Below are positions 58,912 to 64,000 of a DNA stretch of 64,000 nucleotides, piece after piece; position 1 is the first letter of the stretch, and each line of letters opens with the position of its first letter. The stretch is from positions 620,001 to 684,000 of the forward strand of contig NZ_JAFCJS010000002.1 in the NCBI RefSeq assembly GCF_018130825.1, written 5' to 3'. A program made the position numbers and the translations under genes. A model generated the notes under the pieces. The model saw only the letters and a program-made list of their open reading frames with translations, was not told the DNA's origin and searched no databases. Source of the stretch: Bradyrhizobium liaoningense (GTDB lineage: Bacteria; Pseudomonadota; Alphaproteobacteria; Rhizobiales; Xanthobacteraceae).

Positions 58912-60654
58912 ATGAACACGAGAAAGAACAAGCTTTTGCTGACCACGGCAGTCCTTCTCGCCGGCGTCAGTCTGGCATCGGCGCAAGGCATGCGTGAACG
59001 TGAAGGTGCCGGCGGAAGCGGCATGAGCACCGGTGGCGGAGCCAGCGGAGGTGCTGCGGAACGCGGACGATCCGGTGCGACGTCGCAGGGCGCCGCCGGT
59101 GCCTCACGCAGCGAAGGGATGACGCAGGGCCGCGCGGGCGGTCGGGCCGAAGGTTCCTCTGCAGCGCACGACAGCAGCCGGGCCGCGGACAAGGACGACA
59201 AGCAGACCATCGGTCAGGGCCGCGACGGCGCGCGCCAATCGCAATCGGAGCAAAGCAAGCAAGGCAAGGACCAGACGGTCGGCCAGAGCCGTGGCGACAG
59301 GGACCAGGCGCGTCAATCCAAGTCCGAGAGCGACAAGAGCGGCAAGCAGACGGTCGGACAGAGCCGCAACGACCGCGACCGTACATATCAGTCGCAGGGC
59401 ACCGAACAGAACAAGAGTACCACGACGGGCGCCAATACCAGGGACAATGCCCAGGATAGGAATGCACAGGGCAAGAATGCCCAGGGCAAGAACGCGCAGG
59501 GTCAGAGCACGACGACCACCGGCGCGAACACCAAGAGCACCGCCCAAGACCGGAACGCCCAAGACAGGAACGCACAAGACAAGAACGCACAGGATCCGCG
59601 CACGACGACGACCGGCGCGAACACTGGCGGCAGTGCCCAGGGTAACGTCCAAAACCAGAGTACCCAGCAGAGTCAGGGCACTGCGACAGGGACCAACGCG
59701 CAAGGTCAGGCCAACGCTCAGGCTCAGACCCAGGGCGCGGCCACCCAGAGCATGTCCGGCCGCGTGCAGGTGAATGCGCAGCAGCAGACGCAGCTGCAGC
59801 AGTCGGTGCTGAACTCACGCAATGTGGACCGCGTGCGCGTCAACACCAATGCCATCAACTTCCGGGTCAATGCCGGCGTGGTCGTGCCGCGGAACATCTC
59901 CGTGGTCTCGGTCGCGGCTTATCCCGCGCTGATCGATGTCTATCCTGACTACCGCGACGACAGCTTCTTCGTCGTCGACGACGAGATCATCGTCACCGAC
60001 CGCAGCCGCAGGATCGTCGACGTCATTCCCGCTGGGCCGCGGACGCGCTATGCCCGGAGCGGTGGCCCGAGCGGTGGTGGCGGCAGCATCGCTGCGCTGA
60101 ATCTCAGCCCCGACGAGATCCGCGTTGTTCAGCGGGTCCTGATCGAACGCCGCATGCTGTCCGGCGAAGCCGACGGCGTCCTCGGGCCGGGTACACGCAG
60201 GGCATTGATGACCTTCCAGAGACAGGAAGGCTTCCAGGCCACCGGCTCGATCGACACCCGCACTGTCGCTGCGCTCGGCGTGTCCAACCAGATCAGCGCC
60301 ACGCAGGGCCAGTCGACCACAGTCGGCCAGGGCGGCAACAACCAGTCGATGCCGCAAAACACGACCGGCCAAAACACCGGCCAGAGCAACGCGCCGGCGC
60401 AGCAGAACCAGACCACCGGTCAGGCTCCGCAGAACCAGCCGTCCACAACCGGCCAGACTCAGCAGAACCAACCAGCCGCCTCGGGTCAGGCCACCACGCA
60501 ACCGCCGTCGGGCCAGACCACCGGCCAGGCTCCGGCACAAAGCAGCACTCCGTCCACCAGTCAGCCCAGTACTAACCAGAACACGCAGACTGAACAGACC
60601 AACCAGAACAGTGCGCCGCCGCCTTCGACGTCCAGTCAGCCGAGCCAGAAGTAG
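58912..60654 (+). CDS. Secreted DUF1236/peptidoglycan-binding protein with disordered repeats
   Basis: A 580-residue protein, with AAGGAG before the ATG. Signal peptide (residues 1-24, ASAQ). About 250 residues of low-complexity sequence rich in Gln, Asn, Ser, Thr and Gly follow. They hold three copies of a QT[IV]GQ-R segment, three TTTGANT segments and tandem NAQGK/NAQDR pentads. A DUF1236 domain (VLNSRNVDRVRVNTNAINF to DRSRRIVDVIP) comes next. A PG_binding_1 domain (LSPDEIRVVQRVLIERRML to IDTRTVAALG) and a Gln/Thr/Pro-rich tail close it. It is probably a cell-wall-associated exported protein with flexible arms. Confidence 0.85.
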   Translation: MNTRKNKLLLTTAVLLAGVSLASAQGMREREGAGGSGMSTGGGASGGAAERGRSGATSQGAAGASRSEGMTQGRAGGRAEGSSAAHDSSRAADKDDKQTIGQGRDGARQSQSEQSKQGKDQTVGQSRGDRDQARQSKSESDKSGKQTVGQSRNDRDRTYQSQGTEQNKSTTTGANTRDNAQDRNAQGKNAQGKNAQGQSTTTTGANTKSTAQDRNAQDRNAQDKNAQDPRTTTTGANTGGSAQGNVQNQSTQQSQGTATGTNAQGQANAQAQTQGAATQSMSGRVQVNAQQQTQLQQSVLNSRNVDRVRVNTNAINFRVNAGVVVPRNISVVSVAAYPALIDVYPDYRDDSFFVVDDEIIVTDRSRRIVDVIPAGPRTRYARSGGPSGGGGSIAALNLSPDEIRVVQRVLIERRMLSGEADGVLGPGTRRALMTFQRQEGFQATGSIDTRTVAALGVSNQISATQGQSTTVGQGGNNQSMPQNTTGQNTGQSNAPAQQNQTTGQAPQNQPSTTGQTQQNQPAASGQATTQPPSGQTTGQAPAQSSTPSTSQPSTNQNTQTEQTNQNSAPPPSTSSQPSQK

Positions 60655-60675
60655 AGCGGCTGACCACACGCTTCC

Positions 60676-60703
60676 GAGCCCCGCCTCCCCGGCGGGGCTC
60701 TTT
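60676..60703 (+). terminator. Intrinsic terminator after the DUF1236 gene
   Basis: GAGCCCCGCC (60676-60685) pairs with GGCGGGGCTC (60691-60700) around a 5-nt loop and is followed by TTT. It lies 21 bp after the DUF1236 stop. Confidence 0.85.
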
Positions 60704-60996
60704 CGCTACGGCCAGCAGCATTCAAGGCGATGACCTGCAGCAAGCGGGACGGTGCCATGTTGAAATGACGACGCGCCCTCATTCGGCCCTATCTCGCGTC
60801 CGCGCGCATTTGCGATCAAAAGGACACACCCAACGTCCGGTGCCGTATGCTGTAGCAAATTTAATTTGCACCTCGCGATTGCAGGACGTAACTGCCACTC
60901 AAGAGCGACGTGATCCGGCAATGACCGGACGAGAAGGCGCTGCACCAACAGCAAGAAAAGCAAGCAAAGCAGCTACTTTTCGTTCAGGAGAATTCA
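60704..60996. other. Gap before the response regulator gene, with an AT-rich palindrome
   Basis: No gene is seen. At 60855-60869 is the palindrome GCAAAT-TTA-ATTTGC, 128 bp before the regulator's start codon and the most AT-rich spot nearby. It could be a protein-binding site. The last bases provide the CAGGAG ribosome site of the response regulator. Confidence 0.5.
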
Positions 60997-61632
60997 TTGC
61001 CCGGCATCGTCCATGTCGTGGATGACGACGCATCGTACCTATCGGCCATCCAACAAGTTCTAGAGGCAAGCGGATACCGCGTCGCCACCTATGCATCGGC
61101 GCAGCAATTGCTGGAACAGCGGCTCGACCAGATCAAGGGCTGCATTCTGCTGGACGTCAGGATGCCGGGCATGAGCGGGCTCGAGTTGCAGAACCGCTTG
61201 ACCGAGCGCGGCTCGACACTGCCCATCATCTTCCTGAGCGCTTATCCCGACGTCAGCATCACCGTGAAGGCGATCAAGGCGGGGGCGGATGACTTCTTCA
61301 TCAAGCCTGTCGGCGCGGATGATCTCTTGAGAGCCATCGCACGCGCGATCGCGCGGCATCGCGACGCGCGCGAACTCGACGGCGAGCTGGAAGCACTTCG
61401 GCGCCGGCTTTCGACGCTCACTCCGCGCCAGCGGCAGGTCTTCGAGATCATCGTCCAGGGCAAGACGAGCAAGCATGCCGCGCGCGAGCTCGGCAGCACC
61501 GAGCGGACCATCAAGGCGCATCGGAGCGCGATCATGGACAAGCTTCAGGTCCAATCGGTGGTCGAACTGGTCAGGATCGCCGAGCGGCTCGGCGTGCTCG
61601 GCGCAAAGGACGAGCCGGGCGCGACCGTATGA
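60997..61632 (+). CDS. Orphan FixJ/LuxR-type response regulator
   Basis: A 211-residue two-domain regulator. The receiver domain starts PGIVHVVDDDASYL (acidic pair DDD), has the phosphoacceptor Asp in LLDVRMPG, Ser in FLSAYPD, and Lys in FIKPVG. The C-terminal LuxR-type helix-turn-helix is LTPRQRQVFEIIVQGKTSKHAARELGSTERTIKAHRSAIMDKL. The start is TTG at 60997, chosen because AGGAG lies 7 bp upstream and no ATG fits. No histidine kinase gene is next to it in the window, so the sensor is unknown. Confidence 0.9.
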   Translation: MPGIVHVVDDDASYLSAIQQVLEASGYRVATYASAQQLLEQRLDQIKGCILLDVRMPGMSGLELQNRLTERGSTLPIIFLSAYPDVSITVKAIKAGADDFFIKPVGADDLLRAIARAIARHRDARELDGELEALRRRLSTLTPRQRQVFEIIVQGKTSKHAARELGSTERTIKAHRSAIMDKLQVQSVVELVRIAERLGVLGAKDEPGATV

Positions 61633-61948
61633 GGTGACGCGCGGCCGCTGCCAGCGCGGCGTGGCTTTAGGTTCGATTGCCGCGGACATGTTCTCCTCTT
61701 CCGCTTGCGGGAGCAGAACAGGCCACCATTCCGCGGAGACCCCGGTTCGACGCTTACGAGGTAGAAGCGGACATCAGCCGGCCGACAATATCTGCTGAAG
61801 CCCTCGAAAATAACCCAAAGCGGAAGTAAGGGGTTAAGCTATCGCTACTCGATAACCGGACTTTTGCTGCTTCGCGCTCAGGTGCTCTTAGATCTTAGGG
61901 AATATCTTCCGAGATTGGCTTGATCTCGATTCCCATTCGACGATTGCT
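61633..61948. other. Gap with no recognised gene
   Basis: These 316 bp hold no convincing coding frame, tRNA, repeat or clear terminator. GC content falls from left to right into the following lower-GC gene, which suggests a boundary of foreign or degenerate DNA. Confidence 0.55.
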
Positions 61949-62374
61949 ATGACTGATCCCGAACCCGAAGAAACCAAGGCTCAATGCTTTGCGGCATTAC
62001 CGAGATGGAAGCGATGGCTCGTCTACCTCGGCATCATTGACGGCCAATTCTTACTTATGAGCGATGCCGAAAGGCAAAAAATCAAGGCCGAGCAGACCAG
62101 ACGATTGTTGGAAGATTTTCCGACATGGAGCAGGTTGCTCGCGACAGCGGGGCTTGTGGCCGCCGCGATTGCCGGACCCTTGCAACTCTACCTGTCAGGA
62201 CAATTGACGATTGGGTCGAGCAAGCTCGGATGGACCAGAACGATCATTCCCTCTGAAGAGCCTGCGCTGTTCGTTACGACATTGCTTCTTCTAGAGTGCA
62301 CTTTGGTTTCGATGCTCTATATCACAACCAAAGTCTTCTACTTCAATGGCGAACAGTCATCACGCAAACGATAG
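61949..62374 (+). CDS. Hypothetical two-helix membrane protein (lower-GC)
   Basis: A 141-residue protein with a polar N-terminus (about 60 residues), a first hydrophobic segment LLATAGLVAAAIAGPLQLYLSG and a second ALFVTTLLLLECTLVSMLYITT, then a short basic tail. No family is recognised. Codon and base use are less GC-rich than neighbours, with many AAG/AAA, TTG and ATT codons, suggesting a horizontally acquired or rarely expressed gene. No good ribosome site precedes the ATG, so the start is uncertain. Confidence 0.55.
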   Translation: MTDPEPEETKAQCFAALPRWKRWLVYLGIIDGQFLLMSDAERQKIKAEQTRRLLEDFPTWSRLLATAGLVAAAIAGPLQLYLSGQLTIGSSKLGWTRTIIPSEEPALFVTTLLLLECTLVSMLYITTKVFYFNGEQSSRKR

Positions 62375-62441
62375 ATGGGGCCAACAAAGGGCGCAGATCC
62401 CAAGCTGACGTCGTCATCCGCCGGGTTGATAGGTACACGGC

Positions 62442-64000
62442 CTACGCCGACCGCTTCACGGGCTCGCGTTCCACCGTCGCAACATCCAGCCGCCCCAGCA
62501 TCGCCCTCGCCTGCTCGGCGCAGTGCTCGATCAGCCAGCGCTCGAAGGCGACGGGGGCGAGTGCGGGGGCGTAGAGGAATCCTTGCACGACGTCGCAGCC
62601 GAGCTCGGCCAGCGTCCTGCGCTGGCCCTCGGTCTCGACGCCCTCGGCGACGACGGTCATGCCGAGGCCCTGGCCGACGCGCACCACGGCGGTGGCGATC
62701 GCCAGCGCGCCAGCGTCACGCTCGATATCGCGCATGAAACTGCGATCGATCTTGAGCTCGCGGATCGGCAGATGGGCGAGACGGCTGAGGCTGGAATAGC
62801 CGGTGCCGAAATCGTCCACCGAGAGCCCGACACCGAGCTCGCGGATTGCGTTCATGGTCTCGAGCGCGGCGACGCCGTCCTGCATGAACACGCCCTCGGT
62901 GATCTCGAGCATCAGGGCATCCGGCGGCAGGTCGTATTCGGCGAGGATGTCCTTGAGCCGCGCGGCCAGCGTGACGTTGCGGAAGTTGATCGGCGACAGG
63001 TTCACGGAGACGCTGGGGATATTGAGCCCGGCGCGGCGCCAGCTCGCCATCTGCCGGCAGGCCTCGCGCACCGACCACAGGCCGATCTGCTCGATCAGGC
63101 CGCATTCCTCGGCGAGCGGGATGAATTTTGCCGGCGAGATGTCGCCGAGCTCGGCATCGTGCCAGCGTGCCAGTGCCTCCACGCCGTGGACGGCGCCGTC
63201 GCAGCTGCGGATCTGCGGCTGGTAGCTGAGGCTGAGCGCGCCGTCCGCGATGGCGCGGCGCAGTGCGGCGATCAGTGCCAGACGCTGCTCGGTGAGCCCG
63301 TTCATCTCGGCGCTGAACAGGCGATGGGTGGAGCGGCCGGCCTGCTTGGCCATGTACATGGCGGCGTCGGCCTGCTGCATCAGCGTGTCGATGTCCGTCG
63401 CGTGATCGGGATAGAGGCTGATGCCGATGCTGGCCGACATCGGCATCAGCTTCGATCCGAGCCGCAAGGGCGCGGCCAGCGCTTCGGTGATCCCGGCCGC
63501 GATGCGCTCGGCGGCCTCGGCGTTGCGCTGCGGCAGCAGGATGACGAACTCGTCGCCGCCGAGCCGTCCCAGCATGTCCTCAGGACCGATATGCTCGCGC
63601 AGGCGCTGCGCAAGCTGGATCAAGAGCTCGTCGCCGGCGGCGTGGCCGAGCGTGTCGTTGACGTCCTTGAAATGATCGACGTCGAGGAAGGCCAGCGCGA
63701 CATGGCTGCCGGTCGGGCAGGCATCGATCGCCGTCGTGATCAGGTGCCGCAGCTGCGCGCGGTTGGGCAGGCCGGTGAGGATGTCGTGATAGGCGAGGCG
63801 CGCGATCTCGGCGCGCGCTTCCTTGCGCTCGATCGCGAAGGCGCCGAGGTCGACGCAGGCCTCGACGATGCGGCGATGCCAGTTGCTCGGCGCACGCGGC
63901 TCGCAATAGTAAAAGGCGAAGGTCGCGATGACGCGGCCGTCCTTGGCCTTGATCGGTGTCGACCAGCAGGCGCGCAGGCCGACCGCGAGCGGCATGGCCT
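62442..64000 (-). CDS. GGDEF-EAL cyclic di-GMP enzyme (N-terminus cut by the window)
   Basis: The last 519 codons are present; the N-terminus lies beyond the right edge. The visible part begins in a GAF-like sensor domain (GLRACWSTPIKAKDGRVIATFAFYY). A GGDEF domain with an intact RLGGDEFVIL active site follows, then an EAL domain with VEALARW, the metal motifs NLSP, LEITEG, DDFGTG, KIDRSF and EGVET. Both catalytic centres are intact, so the protein could both make and break cyclic di-GMP, with balance set by the sensor domain. No partner gene is visible here. Confidence 0.9.
   Translation of the reverse strand, partial: AMPLAVGLRACWSTPIKAKDGRVIATFAFYYCEPRAPSNWHRRIVEACVDLGAFAIERKEARAEIARLAYHDILTGLPNRAQLRHLITTAIDACPTGSHVALAFLDVDHFKDVNDTLGHAAGDELLIQLAQRLREHIGPEDMLGRLGGDEFVILLPQRNAEAAERIAAGITEALAAPLRLGSKLMPMSASIGISLYPDHATDIDTLMQQADAAMYMAKQAGRSTHRLFSAEMNGLTEQRLALIAALRRAIADGALSLSYQPQIRSCDGAVHGVEALARWHDAELGDISPAKFIPLAEECGLIEQIGLWSVREACRQMASWRRAGLNIPSVSVNLSPINFRNVTLAARLKDILAEYDLPPDALMLEITEGVFMQDGVAALETMNAIRELGVGLSVDDFGTGYSSLSRLAHLPIRELKIDRSFMRDIERDAGALAIATAVVRVGQGLGMTVVAEGVETEGQRRTLAELGCDVVQGFLYAPALAPVAFERWLIEHCAEQARAMLGRLDVATVEREPVKRSA

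Overview
The window looks like chromosomal DNA of a Bradyrhizobium-type alphaproteobacterium (Nitrobacteraceae). This rests on the high GC content, a circularly permuted two-piece tmRNA whose tag reads ANDNFAPVAQAA, an alpha-type SspB, families typical of the group (DUF1236, DUF4169, DUF2065, DUF2336, an Omp25-like barrel) and many short intergenic palindromic repeats. No phage, plasmid origin, insertion sequence, CRISPR array or tRNA gene was recognised.

Layout. 1-9 kb: three importers. They are a branched-chain amino acid type ABC system cut by the left edge, a NitT/TauT-type system with a cupin gene placed between binding protein and permease, and an osmoprotectant system whose permease and binding protein are fused. 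9-13 kb: a membrane sulfatase-fold transferase, a TetR regulator divergent from a ferric-reductase-like membrane protein with two clear operators between them, and an SDR enzyme. 13.7-20.6 kb: branched-chain amino acid biosynthesis on the minus strand. An ilv attenuator (leader peptide, hairpins, terminator) precedes ilvI, a threonine-dehydratase-like gene, ilvH and a methyltransferase; two exporters and ilvC follow. 20.7-28.7 kb: miaA and serB diverge, then a minus-strand housekeeping cluster of thyA, GNAT, folA, hflK, hflC, DUF2065 and degP. 28.8-33.5 kb: a tripartite tricarboxylate transporter and a split chromate transporter. 33.5-39.1 kb: tmRNA, sspB, fumC, a small DUF4169/ribbon-helix-helix pair and feoAB.

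39-51 kb is accessory in character. It holds small regulators (HxlR, TetR, LysR), small secreted or lipid-anchored proteins, a decayed GNAT copy, a frameshifted alcohol dehydrogenase and several repeats. Its best candidate for something undescribed is a four-gene envelope operon (43972 down to 42489): a DUF3313-like lipoprotein, a 31-residue membrane peptide overlapping it by 4 bp, a 64-residue membrane protein and a small lipoprotein. It is divergent from a TetR gene with two related operators between. 51-58 kb carries DUF2336, a very large AsmA-like protein, and a P450 divergent from a TetR gene with a perfect 12-bp-arm palindrome between them. 58-64 kb carries secreted low-complexity proteins, an orphan FixJ/LuxR response regulator with a TTG start, a lower-GC membrane protein and a GGDEF-EAL protein cut by the right edge.

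Regulation is unusually readable here: an ilv attenuator, three TetR divergons with visible palindromes, a hairpin over the feoA start, and FixK2-type boxes (TTG[A/C]-N6-[T/G]CAA) at the same distance (64.5 bp, centre to start codon) upstream of two similar Tyr/Gly-rich secreted proteins.
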